Of a DNA stretch of 64,000 bases, positions 1 through 9,096 are shown piece by piece. Origin of the DNA: an uncultured Rhodopila sp. (GTDB lineage: Bacteria; Pseudomonadota; Alphaproteobacteria; Acetobacterales; Acetobacteraceae). The stretch spans positions 310,001 to 374,000 of the forward strand of contig CAIZFE010000086.1 in the NCBI GenBank assembly GCA_903932145.1, written 5' to 3'. A program made the position numbers and the translations under genes. The notes beneath the pieces are model-generated. The model was not told the DNA's origin. It did no database searches and saw nothing but the letters and a program-made list of their open reading frames with translations. Every line of letters begins with the position of its first letter. Position 1 is the stretch's first letter.

Positions 1-2
1 GC

Positions 3-386
3 ACAGTCGTGGAATCCGTCTGGTTCGACGACATCGCCAGCGGGCATTACGATCTGGCGATCGGCGCTGTGGTGTCCACGCTGCTCGATCCGTCCGACTA
101 CTTCAATGCGTGGTATAAAAGCACCGGCCCACAGAACTACTCGTCATGGGTCAGTCCCGACTTCGACACTCGGCAGCCGCTGATCGATCAGGAGGTCGAT
201 CCGGTCAAGCGCCTCGCGCTGGTGCGTGCCGATGAAGCATTGATGGAAGACAGTCCGCCCGTGTTCCCGGTAGCGTGGGAGAATATCAACGACATCTACT
301 ACAATTACGTAAAAGGCCATAACCCGAAGGACTACTTCGGTATCTACGATTGCGTCCGGTTCGACACGTTCTGGCTCGACAAGTAG
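3..386 (+). CDS. ABC transporter substrate-binding protein, family 5 (C-terminal part)
   Basis: The 5' part lies outside the window; the frame is open from base 3 and ends with TAG at 384-386. The visible 128 residues look like the C-terminal lobe of a periplasmic peptide/nickel-type (SBP family 5) binding protein: a segment on a DPSDYFNAWY theme, then a helix on a theme of RLALVRADEALMEDSPPVFPV, typical of the last lobe of DppA/OppA-like proteins. It delivers a substrate to the membrane permeases that follow at once, with stop and next start overlapping as TAGTG. Substrate cannot be told. Confidence comes mostly from the two permeases downstream. Confidence 0.8.
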   Translation, partial: TVVESVWFDDIASGHYDLAIGAVVSTLLDPSDYFNAWYKSTGPQNYSSWVSPDFDTRQPLIDQEVDPVKRLALVRADEALMEDSPPVFPVAWENINDIYYNYVKGHNPKDYFGIYDCVRFDTFWLDK

Positions 387-1342
387 TGCTCGCCTACATT
401 GTTCGCCGGCTGGTGTTCGGCGCGCTCACCATCGTGGGCGTGTCGATCGTGGTCTTCGTGGTGATGCGGGTGCTGCCGGGCGATCCGCTGGTGGCAATTT
501 TCGGAAGTGAGGGATTCACGAAACTGACGCCCGAACAGCGCGAAAACTACATGACCGCGCTGGGGCTCAGCGATCCGTTGTGGCTGCAATACTGGCACTG
601 GGTGGTCGATATCGCGCGCGGTCAGTTCGGCCATTCGTTCTTTCGGTCCGAAAGCGTCGCGGACACCATCTTGCGCCGGGGACCGATTACCGCCGAGATC
701 GCGCTCCTGTCCGTGGCATTGTCCTGGGTGGTCGGTGTTCCGGTGGCCGTGCTCAGCGCCCTGCGCCCCAACAGTGCCGTCGATAATATCGCTCGGTTTT
801 TCAGCATCCTGTTTCTGGCCATTCCCGGCTTCTGGTTCGGCATGCTGATCGTGCTCGCGTCGTTGTTCTGGTTTGGATACAAATCACCGATGGCCGGGGT
901 GTCGTTGTTCACCGACCCGTGGGGCAATTTCCAGATTATCATCGGCCCGGCGGTCGTTCTCGGCCTCGGGCAGGCCGCCTACATCACCCGCATGGCCCGA
1001 TCCTCCCTGCTGGAGGTGATCCGCGAGGATTTTGTCCGCACCGCGCGTGCGAAGGGGCTGACTGGACGGCTGGTCATTACCTTGCATGCGCTGCCCAACG
1101 CGTTGCTGCCGGTGATCACGTTGTCTGGCATCTTGCTGGGTTTCGTGCTGGCCGGCTCAATCCCCGTGGAGCGCGCCTTTGGCACACCCGGACTCGGATC
1201 GTCGATGTTCAGCGCGGTGTCGGAACGCGATATCTTCGTCATGCAGAATCTGGTGTTCCTCTATGCCGTCGTATTCGTGATGCTGAATATCATTGTCGAT
1301 GTGATCATTGCGTGGCTGGACCCGAGGATTCATTATCAATGA
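386..1342 (+). CDS. ABC transporter permease, DppB/OppB type
   Basis: Inner-membrane permease of a peptide/nickel-type ABC importer, 318 aa from the GTG at 386. I chose this start because it overlaps the upstream stop (TAGTG) and the protein then begins right before the first membrane helix (AYIVRRLVFGALTIVGVSIV). The family hallmark MRVLPGDP follows at about residue 30. The cytoplasmic EAA loop for ATPase contact is visible as EVIREDFVRTARAKGL. About six hydrophobic segments are present, and the length is normal. It overlaps the next permease by ATGA, so the two are translationally coupled. No ATPase gene follows in this window; it must lie upstream or elsewhere. Confidence 0.92.
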   Translation: MLAYIVRRLVFGALTIVGVSIVVFVVMRVLPGDPLVAIFGSEGFTKLTPEQRENYMTALGLSDPLWLQYWHWVVDIARGQFGHSFFRSESVADTILRRGPITAEIALLSVALSWVVGVPVAVLSALRPNSAVDNIARFFSILFLAIPGFWFGMLIVLASLFWFGYKSPMAGVSLFTDPWGNFQIIIGPAVVLGLGQAAYITRMARSSLLEVIREDFVRTARAKGLTGRLVITLHALPNALLPVITLSGILLGFVLAGSIPVERAFGTPGLGSSMFSAVSERDIFVMQNLVFLYAVVFVMLNIIVDVIIAWLDPRIHYQ

Positions 1343-2241
1343 GCATCAGCCAGACCAGCGAACTGCCGGCTCTCCGAAGGCGATCGTTGCCGCAACGGGT
1401 TGCGGCGGCGCTTTGGTATTTCGCCCGTCGTTCCCCCATGTCGGCGTTCTGGGGCGTGGTCGCTTTGACGATTGTCATCGTCGCCATCGCCGCCCCATGG
1501 ATCGCGCCGTTCGAACCGCTGCGCTCGGACTTCCGGCACATGACCAAGGCGCCGGACGCACTGCATATCTTCGGCACCGACCAGATCGGCCGCGATACGC
1601 TCACGCGGGTGATTTATGGAAGCCGAGCGTCGCTGCTGGTGGCGTTCGGGGCGGTGCTGCTGGGGACGACGACGGGGGCATTGTGGGGACTGGCCAGCGG
1701 TTTCTTCGGCGGCCGGTTCGATCTGATCAGCCAGCGGGTGATCGAGTTCCTACAGGCTTTCCCGGATCTGATCCTGGCGATGGCGATTGCCATGGCGCTG
1801 GGGGCAGGGACCGGGACGGTCATTGTCGCGATCGCCATCACCCGGATTCCGTTTGGCGGGCGCATCATCCGGGCCGTCGTGCTGTCGCTGAAGGAATTGG
1901 CCTATGTCGAGGCCGCCCGCGGCCTGGGCGCGTCGAACCTGCGGCTGATGGCGCGGCACATTCTGCCGCAATGCATCGCCCCCTATCTGATCCTGGCCAC
2001 CACGCATCTGGGGGTGGCGATCATCATCGAGGCATCCCTGGGATTCCTGGGCGTGGGCATTCCGCCGCCGATGCCGACCTGGGGCAATATGCTGGCGGAC
2101 GCTTTGAATTCCGGCCTCGTGCCGCCCTGGTGGCTGGTGTTGTTTCCGGGCGCTGCGATCACACTGACAGTGCTGGCGTTCAACCTGTTGGGCGATGGCA
2201 TTCGCGACGTATTGGATCCACGGCTGCGCGGCGCTTTGTAA
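1339..2241 (+). CDS. ABC transporter permease, DppC/OppC type
   Basis: Second permease of the same importer, 300 aa, ATG at 1339 inside the upstream stop (ATGA). It begins with a cytoplasmic N-terminus rich in Arg, a first helix (SAFWGVVALTIVIVAIAAPW), then the family signature HIFGTDQIGRDTLTRVIYG. The EAA-like loop appears as AYVEAARGLGASNLRLMARH. DppC-type proteins pair with DppB types to form the channel for oligopeptides, nickel or related solutes. It is the last gene of this operon in view; the next gene is convergent, ten bases away. Confidence 0.92.
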   Translation: MSISQTSELPALRRRSLPQRVAAALWYFARRSPMSAFWGVVALTIVIVAIAAPWIAPFEPLRSDFRHMTKAPDALHIFGTDQIGRDTLTRVIYGSRASLLVAFGAVLLGTTTGALWGLASGFFGGRFDLISQRVIEFLQAFPDLILAMAIAMALGAGTGTVIVAIAITRIPFGGRIIRAVVLSLKELAYVEAARGLGASNLRLMARHILPQCIAPYLILATTHLGVAIIIEASLGFLGVGIPPPMPTWGNMLADALNSGLVPPWWLVLFPGAAITLTVLAFNLLGDGIRDVLDPRLRGAL

Positions 2242-2251
2242 GCTGCGATGC

Positions 2252-3046
2252 CTATCTTACCAGGATAATCGCGCCAGCCACGATCAGCAGGGCACCAATC
2301 ACCCGGCTGACGCGCGGACCCGCCGGCAGCAATTTCTCCAGCGCCACCAGTACAGCCAAACCGGCGATCCACATGATGTTCATGATGCCGCCGACGAAAA
2401 GCAGCACCATGATCATCCAGCAGCAGCCCAGGCAGAACAACCCGTGCCGGACCCCCGCCAGCATCGGCCCGAATTGGCCACGGTTCCAGTATCGCGTCAT
2501 GAGCTCAAACGGCGAGCGGCATTGAGTCAGACACGCCCGCTTCCACGGGGTCCATTGATACAGGCCCGTCGCGATCAATAATCCGCCGGACAGGGCGACG
2601 CTCAGACTGGTCATCTCCGGTGACAACAGCCCGGCCTGATCGAGGCCCCATTGCATCAGGGTGGCGATCAGACTGAAACCGAACCAGATCGCCAGATAAC
2701 CCGCGACGAACAAGCCGGTCGGACCGAACGGGGTTGAACCGCCGCGCTGACGCATCAGCGCGGCGGCCAGCAACACCGCCGGCGCGGCGGAGGGCAGCAT
2801 CATCGCCACCATCATGATCGCCCACATCAGGAACATCATGATCGCATAGCCGAGGCTCCAGTGCGGCGGCATCATCGTCATCGAGTCCGCGGACCCGGCC
2901 ATGGCGCTCATATCCATGCCGGCCATATCGGAACCCGCCATAGGCATGCCGGCCCCGGCCAGCAGGTAGGTCCATGCCAGCAGCGTCGCCGCCAGCAGAG
3001 CCCCCAGGACAACCGCACGCTCGTGCCGGAGAATCGTGCTGAGCAT
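2252..3046 (-). CDS. DUF2182 integral membrane protein, Met-rich
   Basis: A 264-aa multi-span membrane protein that I recognise as the DUF2182 (predicted metal-binding integral membrane) type. After the first helix there is a Met-rich stretch with many M and D residues (AGSDMAGMDMSAMAGS and MTMMPP), then a helix on the theme MFLMWAIMMVAMMLPSAAP, characteristic of this family, and about five further hydrophobic segments. It lies 12 bases after the DUF1326 gene on the same strand, a pairing often seen. The Met clusters suggest binding of a soft metal such as copper, but no biochemical role is established by the sequence. Confidence 0.85.
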   Translation of the reverse strand: MLSTILRHERAVVLGALLAATLLAWTYLLAGAGMPMAGSDMAGMDMSAMAGSADSMTMMPPHWSLGYAIMMFLMWAIMMVAMMLPSAAPAVLLAAALMRQRGGSTPFGPTGLFVAGYLAIWFGFSLIATLMQWGLDQAGLLSPEMTSLSVALSGGLLIATGLYQWTPWKRACLTQCRSPFELMTRYWNRGQFGPMLAGVRHGLFCLGCCWMIMVLLFVGGIMNIMWIAGLAVLVALEKLLPAGPRVSRVIGALLIVAGAIILVR

Positions 3047-3058
3047 GGCCGTTTCCCG

Positions 3059-3697
3059 TTAGTTCAGCCGTCCCTTGTGGCTGAGATGGATATGCGCGAA
3101 CTGGCCGTAGGTGTCGTGCAGGTCCAGCGCCACCGGGCCGGAGGTCTTGCTGGTGCCGCTGCCGATCTCGGCCTGTGCGAATTCGAAGCTTTCCGGGAAA
3201 TCGATCCGCACGCGATGTTCGGCGCCGGTGACCGGATTCAGGATCGGATGTCCCTCCGCCTCGATCATGCCCGGAACCTCAAGCCGAGCCTCGCGGGCAT
3301 CGACATTGATCTCGAAATGGATGGGCTGGAAGCGCGGCGGATGCTTGTTCGGGCTCATGGTACCGAAAATCCACCACATCGTGGCCATGTCTTCGGTCTC
3401 CTGCCCTGACAGGATTGTCGCGAGCGCATCGCGTTGCTTGGGATCGGCCCGCTCATCGATCACGAGTTGCATGGTGCCGTTGCCCTCATGCACCGCGCCG
3501 GGCCATTTGTAGATCGCGGCAGCCCGCAGGCCGTCCAGGCACACATCGCCGAAATGCCCCTGGTCGATCTGATAGCCTGCGACAGCCTCGCAGAACCCTT
3601 TGTCCGGTAGTGCGTTGAACTGACACGGGCAGGCGTAGCCACAGTTGCAGTTCGTGAATTCCGTGCCTTTGATTTCCCATTGGACGGAAACGGTCAT
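3059..3697 (-). CDS. DUF1326 domain protein with N-terminal Cys cluster
   Basis: A 212-aa soluble protein of the DUF1326 family. The N-terminus carries a dense cysteine cluster (NCNCGYACPCQF, about residues 17-28), then a predicted alpha/beta body. No signal peptide or membrane segment is visible. It is the first gene of a two-gene operon with the DUF2182 membrane protein, 12 bases apart. The Cys cluster together with a Met-rich membrane partner suggests metal or redox handling; this is inference, as the family has no agreed function that I can state. Confidence 0.85.
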   Translation of the reverse strand: MTVSVQWEIKGTEFTNCNCGYACPCQFNALPDKGFCEAVAGYQIDQGHFGDVCLDGLRAAAIYKWPGAVHEGNGTMQLVIDERADPKQRDALATILSGQETEDMATMWWIFGTMSPNKHPPRFQPIHFEINVDAREARLEVPGMIEAEGHPILNPVTGAEHRVRIDFPESFEFAQAEIGSGTSKTSGPVALDLHDTYGQFAHIHLSHKGRLN

Positions 3698-3969
3698 GGT
3701 GTCCTCCGTTCTTGCGCTGAATGGGAGACGTCCTGTAGTTGCGTGCGTTATGGGCGTCAGCCACGCAGTCGCACTCTCTGTACGAGGCTATGCCCTTGAT
3801 CGGCGCGTTCGCAAGATCGAAGCAGCCACCGGATTCTCACTTGAAAGCGAGCGGCCATCCAAGGTGACGGCGTCACGAGGGTCGGAATACCGCCCGTCCC
3901 TGGTTGTAACCCGCACGGCCAGCCCGCACTATAGCGCATAATCAACCAGACGTCCCGGGGAGCAAACCT

Positions 3970-5646
3970 ATGACCGAACATGCGGCCAGCTACAGCCATG
4001 GGGCCTCCGATCAGCCGATGATCGGGGAGACGATCGGGGTCCATTTCGACCGCACCGTTGCCCGTTTCGGCGATCGCCCGGCGTTGATTGTGCATCAGCA
4101 AGGGATCAGTTGGACTTGGTCGGAACTCGCCGAACATGTCGAAACCTTCGCCGCGGGCCTCGTCGCTCTCGGCCTGCAACAAGGCGACCGGGTTGGGATA
4201 TGGTCTCCCAACAATGCCGAGTGGGTGATTACCCAGTTCGCCACGGCCAAAGCCGGGCTGATCCTGGTCAACATCAATCCGGCGTATCGCCTGACCGAAG
4301 TTGAGTACGCGCTGAACAAGGTGGGCTGCAAGGCGTTGATCACCGCGACGCGCTTCAAGACCAGCGATTATATCGGCATGATCAACACCCTGGCGCCGGA
4401 ACTGGCGATCTCCCATCCCGGCGAACTGCACGCCGCCAAACTGCCGACAGTGCGTTCGGTTATCCAGATCGGCGGTGATGCGCCCGGCACCTTCGCGTTC
4501 GGGAAGATCGCGCATCATGGCCGTGATGTGGACCGGCAGCACCTGAAGGATCTGGGGCCGCTGCTGCAATTCGACGATCCGATCAACATCCAGTTCACCT
4601 CCGGCACCACCGGCCTGCCGAAGGGTGCGACGTTGACGCATCACAACATCCTCAACAACGGCTTCTTCATCGGCGAGGTGATGCACTACACCGAACAGGA
4701 CAGGGTGTGCGTGCCGGTGCCGATGTATCACTGCTTCGGTATGGTGATCGGTGTGCTGGCCTGCATGACGCACGGCGCCGCCATCGTGTTTCCGGGTGAG
4801 GGGTTCGACCCGCTGGCTACGTTGCAGACGGTGGCGGAGTATCGCTGCACCTCGCTGTACGGCGTGCCCACGATGTTCATCGCCGAACTCGATCATCCAG
4901 ATTTCTCGAAGTACGACCTTACCAGTTTGCGCACGGGTGTGATGGCCGGCTCGCCGTGTCCAATTGAGGTCATGCGCCGGAGCATTCGCGATATGCACCT
5001 GACCGAAATAACGATCTGCTACGGCATGACCGAAACCAGCCCGGTCAGCACCCAGACCCGCATTGGCGATTCGCTGGAAAAGCAGGTCGGCAGCGTTGGC
5101 CGGCCGCATCCGCATGTCGAGATCAAGATCGTCGATACCGACGGGCGGATTGTCCCGCGCGGCACGACGGGTGAGCTCTGCACGCGGGGTTACGTGGTGA
5201 TGCGGGGCTATTGGGATGAGCCGGAGCAAACCGCCGATGCGATCGATCGCGCCGGCTGGATGCACACCGGCGATCTCGCGACGATGGACGATGACGGGTA
5301 TTGCGCCATTGTCGGGCGCATCAAGGACCTTGTGATCCGGGGCGGGGAAAACATCTATCCGCGTGAAATCGAGGAATTCCTCTACCGGCATCCCGCGATC
5401 GTCGATGTCCAGGTGTTCGGGGTCCCGGACAAGCGGTTCGGCGAGGAACTCTGTGCATGGGTGAAAGTGCGTGCCGGCGAAACGCTGACCGAGGATGATA
5501 TCAAGGCGTTCTGCAAAGATCAGATCGCCCATTACAAAGTCCCGCGTTACGTCCGGTTCGTCGAAGAATTTCCAATGACAGTCACCGGCAAAATGCAGAA
5601 ATACCTGATGCGGGCGACAATGTCGGAAGAACTGGGTTCGAACTGA
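3970..5646 (+). CDS. AMP-binding acyl-CoA synthetase
   Basis: A 558-aa adenylate-forming ligase that activates a carboxylic acid with ATP and joins it to coenzyme A. The P-loop-like motif [11 protein letters not shown] is near residue 211, the second motif YGMTETSP near 350, and the C-terminal hinge and lid ([20 protein letters not shown], then [10 protein letters not shown] with its catalytic Lys) are intact. Length and layout match the fatty-acyl/medium-chain FadD-like group. Substrate cannot be told. A purine-rich site (CGGGGAGCA) sits just before the ATG. It stands alone and converges on the PRISE-type reductase 10 bases downstream. Confidence 0.93.
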   Translation: MTEHAASYSHGASDQPMIGETIGVHFDRTVARFGDRPALIVHQQGISWTWSELAEHVETFAAGLVALGLQQGDRVGIWSPNNAEWVITQFATAKAGLILVNINPAYRLTEVEYALNKVGCKALITATRFKTSDYIGMINTLAPELAISHPGELHAAKLPTVRSVIQIGGDAPGTFAFGKIAHHGRDVDRQHLKDLGPLLQFDDPINIQFTSGTTGLPKGATLTHHNILNNGFFIGEVMHYTEQDRVCVPVPMYHCFGMVIGVLACMTHGAAIVFPGEGFDPLATLQTVAEYRCTSLYGVPTMFIAELDHPDFSKYDLTSLRTGVMAGSPCPIEVMRRSIRDMHLTEITICYGMTETSPVSTQTRIGDSLEKQVGSVGRPHPHVEIKIVDTDGRIVPRGTTGELCTRGYVVMRGYWDEPEQTADAIDRAGWMHTGDLATMDDDGYCAIVGRIKDLVIRGGENIYPREIEEFLYRHPAIVDVQVFGVPDKRFGEELCAWVKVRAGETLTEDDIKAFCKDQIAHYKVPRYVRFVEEFPMTVTGKMQKYLMRATMSEELGSN

Positions 5647-5655
5647 TCGGGGACG

Positions 5656-6735
5656 TCAGGGCGGCGGCAGCAAGCGCTGTGTCTGGAACACCTTGAACCA
5701 TTTTCGAAACATCAGTTCGGTGTCCATGACCTCATGGAAGCCGGCCTGCATGATCTTGATGGTGGACACGATCGCCGGCGGGCCGGGTTCGGTGTGACCG
5801 TAGCGCATCTGGTAGTCGGCATATTCCAGCGAAAGGCCGACAAACTCCGCCAGGGCAGGGGATACCAATCCGAACCGCCGACGGATGCGATCCCAGTCCG
5901 CACGACCCAGCGATTGCATCAGGAACGGCTCGTCAGGACCCGAACGCATGCCCACCGCATCGGCAATGGCCGGCCAGATATTGGGCCAGGAGAAGACGTC
6001 ACCGTTGGTGACGTTAAAGGTTTCGTTGCGGGCCGCCGGTGTTTCTCCCGCCCAGGCGATGGCCCGAGCCAGCAGATCGGCATCCACGGCCTGACTGACC
6101 CGTTCCGCTCCGCCCGGGTAGGGCAGGATCGGGCCTCTTTCCCGCATCACCGCGGCATGGGCGCCCAGAGCCGGTATCAGGTTCATGGCGCCGCCGATTG
6201 CCTCGCCGACGATCAGGACCGGACGCAGGATGGTAAAATGCCAGTTTTGTGCGATCTGGACACTGCGCAGGAAATCCTCTTGCGCCCAGTAGAAATTGGG
6301 TTGCTCGCGCATCTCCGACCGGCCTTCACGCGCGGGCACCGCCAATGGCCGGACGTGAACGCCGTAGGCTTTGGTCCCTTGCAGCAGCGTCACATGGCGC
6401 AACCTGGGCGCCGCACGCGTTAACGGTCCCAGCAGGTTCCGTAGCATCCGGTCGTTGGTGACGATCTGCTGGTCGTTGCGCCAGCCTTCGACCAGACCCG
6501 GTAGTTCGAACAGCGCCGCATAGACCAAATGGGTCACGTTACGCAGCGCATCCGACGCGGCCTGACATGCCGCCGCGTCCGTCAGGTCCAGCGCAAGGTG
6601 CCGGGCACCCGTTTTCGGGGGAGCACTGCGCGACACGGCAATCACGTCGGTGTCCGGCGCCCCGGCAAAATGCTTCAGCGCCGCATAGCCGACGAGACCG
6701 GTCGCCCCGGCCACCAACACAGTCTTGCGCGCCAT
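5656..6735 (-). CDS. PRISE-like NAD(P)-dependent short-chain reductase
   Basis: A 359-aa Rossmann-fold reductase of the atypical SDR group that includes progesterone 5-beta-reductase and iridoid synthase (PRISE). The nucleotide-binding motif GATGLVGYAAL is at residues 9-19. The family marks are a Lys/Tyr region LLQGTKAYGVHV and the motif NFYWAQEDFL, close to the plant NFYYxxED motif that holds the catalytic Tyr. Such enzymes reduce conjugated enones; the bacterial substrate is unknown. The gene converges on the acyl-CoA ligase and lies alone between it and the RES/Xre pair. Confidence 0.85.
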   Translation of the reverse strand: MARKTVLVAGATGLVGYAALKHFAGAPDTDVIAVSRSAPPKTGARHLALDLTDAAACQAASDALRNVTHLVYAALFELPGLVEGWRNDQQIVTNDRMLRNLLGPLTRAAPRLRHVTLLQGTKAYGVHVRPLAVPAREGRSEMREQPNFYWAQEDFLRSVQIAQNWHFTILRPVLIVGEAIGGAMNLIPALGAHAAVMRERGPILPYPGGAERVSQAVDADLLARAIAWAGETPAARNETFNVTNGDVFSWPNIWPAIADAVGMRSGPDEPFLMQSLGRADWDRIRRRFGLVSPALAEFVGLSLEYADYQMRYGHTEPGPPAIVSTIKIMQAGFHEVMDTELMFRKWFKVFQTQRLLPPP

Positions 6736-6762
6736 CGGCTCAACCCTCCGGCGGCTATGCTA

Positions 6763-7296
6763 TCACTTCTTGCGCCAGGAAGACCAATCGACCGGCCGGG
6801 TCTCGCGCACCGCCAACGCGTTGTCCTGACCCAGGTTGGTCAGGAATACCACCAGATTGGCGCAGGCCGCGCGCGCGCTCGGCACAATCAGGCCGTCGAA
6901 CTCAAGGAAATGCGCTGTTGAGGCGATGGCGCGCGTCGACGCGTAGTCGAAACCGAGCCATCTGGCGGGATCGACGCCCAGAGGTTCCAGCGCGGTGACG
7001 TCCAGAAATCGCAATGTGCGTTCGGTTGACGCCTCGATCCGATGAACTTCATGCATCAATCGGCTCGGCCAGATCGCCTCCAACGATAACCGGAAGCCGA
7101 TTTCAGCCAGCGCGCCATCGCGTTCAAGGCTGGTGTAGAGAACCGGGGCGTCCTCGCCCGGAGACCAACGTCCGGGCGCGGTGGACCCCATCAGCGCATC
7201 GCGTCCGGCGCGAGTGACACGCCAAACGGGGCCGAGGAAGACCTCGGTGGCCCGCGTCTCCAACGCATCGATCAAAGCGCTGTCGTGCGGGCGCAT
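6763..7296 (-). CDS. RES-domain toxin (NAD+-degrading)
   Basis: A 177-aa RES-domain protein. RES toxins are NAD+ phosphorylases/hydrolases named after conserved Arg, Glu and Ser; all three can be placed here: VWRVTR near residue 26, LYTSLERDGALAEIGF near residues 53-68, and LIVPSARA near residue 140. It starts three bases after the antitoxin stop, so the two are co-transcribed with antitoxin first, the usual order for RES-Xre modules. I expect it to be silenced by its partner in normal growth. Nothing looks truncated. Confidence 0.87.
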   Translation of the reverse strand: MRPHDSALIDALETRATEVFLGPVWRVTRAGRDALMGSTAPGRWSPGEDAPVLYTSLERDGALAEIGFRLSLEAIWPSRLMHEVHRIEASTERTLRFLDVTALEPLGVDPARWLGFDYASTRAIASTAHFLEFDGLIVPSARAACANLVVFLTNLGQDNALAVRETRPVDWSSWRKK

Positions 7297-7299
7297 CGG

Positions 7300-7638
7300 T
7301 CAGGTGTAGGTGGCCTGGTCGAGGCTTTCGATCACCCCGAGAACATCTTCCGACTGCCCGGCCTGGATCAGATCGATCGGCCGTTTGCCGTCCAGCAGCC
7401 GGTGGCGGGCATACAGCCACATCCGCGCTTCGTCCGGCGTATAGAATTCAGCCAGACGATCGATGACATACCGCAGGTCGGAGATTACCAATTGCGTCTT
7501 CGGATGCGGCAGCGCCTTGCCGGACATCCACCGCGACACCGTCGCCGGTGAGACGGCGGCGATATTCGCGACATCCGCCCCCCGCAAACCACCAGACGCT
7601 TTGATATTTTCCAGAACACTGACCATGGCGCTTTCCAT
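7300..7638 (-). CDS. Xre/MbcA/ParS-type antitoxin
   Basis: A 112-aa antitoxin with an N-terminal helix-turn-helix (GADVANIAAVSPATVSRWMSG, about residues 20-40) and a C-terminal DUF2384 (MbcA/ParS/Xre toxin-binding) region ending in IDLIQAGQSEDVLGVIESL, typical of partners of RES toxins. It probably both blocks the toxin active site and represses the operon. Two in-frame ATG codons (7638 and 7626) could start it. Upstream bases 7645-7715 are notably AT-rich and could hold the promoter and operator. Confidence 0.85.
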   Translation of the reverse strand: MESAMVSVLENIKASGGLRGADVANIAAVSPATVSRWMSGKALPHPKTQLVISDLRYVIDRLAEFYTPDEARMWLYARHRLLDGKRPIDLIQAGQSEDVLGVIESLDQATYT

Positions 7639-7721
7639 ACCGGAGAAGCCTTAATGAGAAGTTAACGCCACGAGTATAAAATGCGATTTCAGAAAAAACA
7701 ATATTGAAAGGAAAACGTCAA

Positions 7722-9080
7722 TCACACTTCCGCGGCAACGGGCAACTGCCAGGCACCCCGCTGTGGGACAGGCAGACCAAGGTTCTCCCGCAAAGTCGCG
7801 CCAGTGTATTCTTTGCGATACAGGCCGCGCCGCTGCAATTCCGGCACCACGAACCGCACGAAATCCTCGAAACTACCGGGCATGTGGGTGCCGGCGATCA
7901 CGTAGCCGTCGCAGGCGCGTTCGGTGAACCAATGCTCCAAACGATCCGCGATGTCCTTGCCGCTGCCGACGATCGCCTCGCGCGGGCGGCCGCGGCGGGT
8001 GACCTCCAGGAAATCGCGCACCGTCGGGTTGTGGCCAATCACCTGCATCACCCGGTCACGCATCGCCTGCATGCCGGACATGCCGCCGAGTTCCTCGGTG
8101 CTGAACGCCTCATCCATGCCTTTGGTCTTGAAGTCGAAGTTCAGCGCCTCGGACAAAAGCGACAGGCCATCGACCTCTTTATACAGCGAGTCGATCACTG
8201 CCATCTTGTCCTCGGCTTCCGATCGCGTTTCCGCCACCACCGGATAGGCGATCGTATTGACGGTCATCAGGTCGGGATCACGACCCAGGCGCGCGACCTC
8301 GGCCTTCAATTCGGCATATTGCCGCTTGCCCGCCGCCAGATCCGTGTAGGCGACGAACACCGTCTCCGCCCAACGCGCCGAGAACGTCTTACCCCGAGCG
8401 CTGGCACCGGCCTGGATGACGACCGGATGGCCCTGCGGGCTGCGCGGCACCGTGAAGGTTCCCGACGAATTGAGGAATTTGCCTTTGTATTCCAGCCGGT
8501 GGACCTTGGTTGGATCGGCGAACAGCCCGGATTTCTTGTCCACGATCAGCGCGCCGTCTTCCCAGCCGTCCCAGCAATTCAGAACGATTTCCATGAACTC
8601 ATCGGCACGGTCGTAGCGAAGATCGTGGTCCATGTGGACGGCGCGGCCCATGTTGTGCGCCTCGGCGTCGTTCACCGAGGTCACCACGTTCCACGCCGCA
8701 CGGCCGCCGATCATATGATCCACGGTTTGAAACCGGCGGGCGACATCGAACGGTTCGTAATAGGTGGTGGAGGCGGTCGATCCGATGCCGAGATACTTTG
8801 TCCCGAACCCCATCGCCATCATCGTCGCGACCGGATCGATCTTGACGACGCGGACCCCGTTGGCAACGACCTCGGCCGGATTGCCGCCGTAGATGTCCGG
8901 CATTGCCAACCTGTCGTCGAAGAAGGCGAGTTGGAACTTTCCCTCCTCCAGAATTTGGCCGATTTTCTGGTAATAGGCGGCTGAGGTGAAGTCGGAACGG
9001 GCGTCCGGATGCCGCCAGGCACTCGCCAGCGTGGTGCAGTTCTGCGCTTGCAGGAAACCCACCATGACCATTTGCCGCAT
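7722..9080 (-). CDS. LLM-class flavin-dependent monooxygenase, NtaA/SnaA/DszA family
   Basis: A 452-aa luciferase-like FMNH2-dependent monooxygenase of the nitrilotriacetate/pristinamycin/dibenzothiophene-sulfone group. Start taken at 9080 (MRQMVMVGFLQAQNC), which has GGAG about eight bases upstream; the frame extends further but without homology-like sequence. Family marks include the DPVATMMAMGFGTKYLGIGSTASTT-type segment, WNVVTSVNDAEAHN, and PVVIQAGASARGKTFSARWAE. Such enzymes need reduced flavin from a separate reductase; none is adjacent. It may oxidise a C-S or C-N substrate, which cannot be identified here. Confidence 0.92.
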   Translation of the reverse strand: MRQMVMVGFLQAQNCTTLASAWRHPDARSDFTSAAYYQKIGQILEEGKFQLAFFDDRLAMPDIYGGNPAEVVANGVRVVKIDPVATMMAMGFGTKYLGIGSTASTTYYEPFDVARRFQTVDHMIGGRAAWNVVTSVNDAEAHNMGRAVHMDHDLRYDRADEFMEIVLNCWDGWEDGALIVDKKSGLFADPTKVHRLEYKGKFLNSSGTFTVPRSPQGHPVVIQAGASARGKTFSARWAETVFVAYTDLAAGKRQYAELKAEVARLGRDPDLMTVNTIAYPVVAETRSEAEDKMAVIDSLYKEVDGLSLLSEALNFDFKTKGMDEAFSTEELGGMSGMQAMRDRVMQVIGHNPTVRDFLEVTRRGRPREAIVGSGKDIADRLEHWFTERACDGYVIAGTHMPGSFEDFVRFVVPELQRRGLYRKEYTGATLRENLGLPVPQRGAWQLPVAAEV

Positions 9081-9096
9081 CGTTCCGCTCCTATTT

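Noticed and set aside
1308-2525. Plus-strand 405-codon frame overlapping the second permease
   Set aside because: Shadow frame, rich in Arg/Gly/Pro, over the clear DppC-like gene.
3757-5532. Minus-strand 591-codon frame
   Set aside because: It lies opposite the well-supported acyl-CoA synthetase, has Arg/His-rich shadow composition and no recognisable domain.
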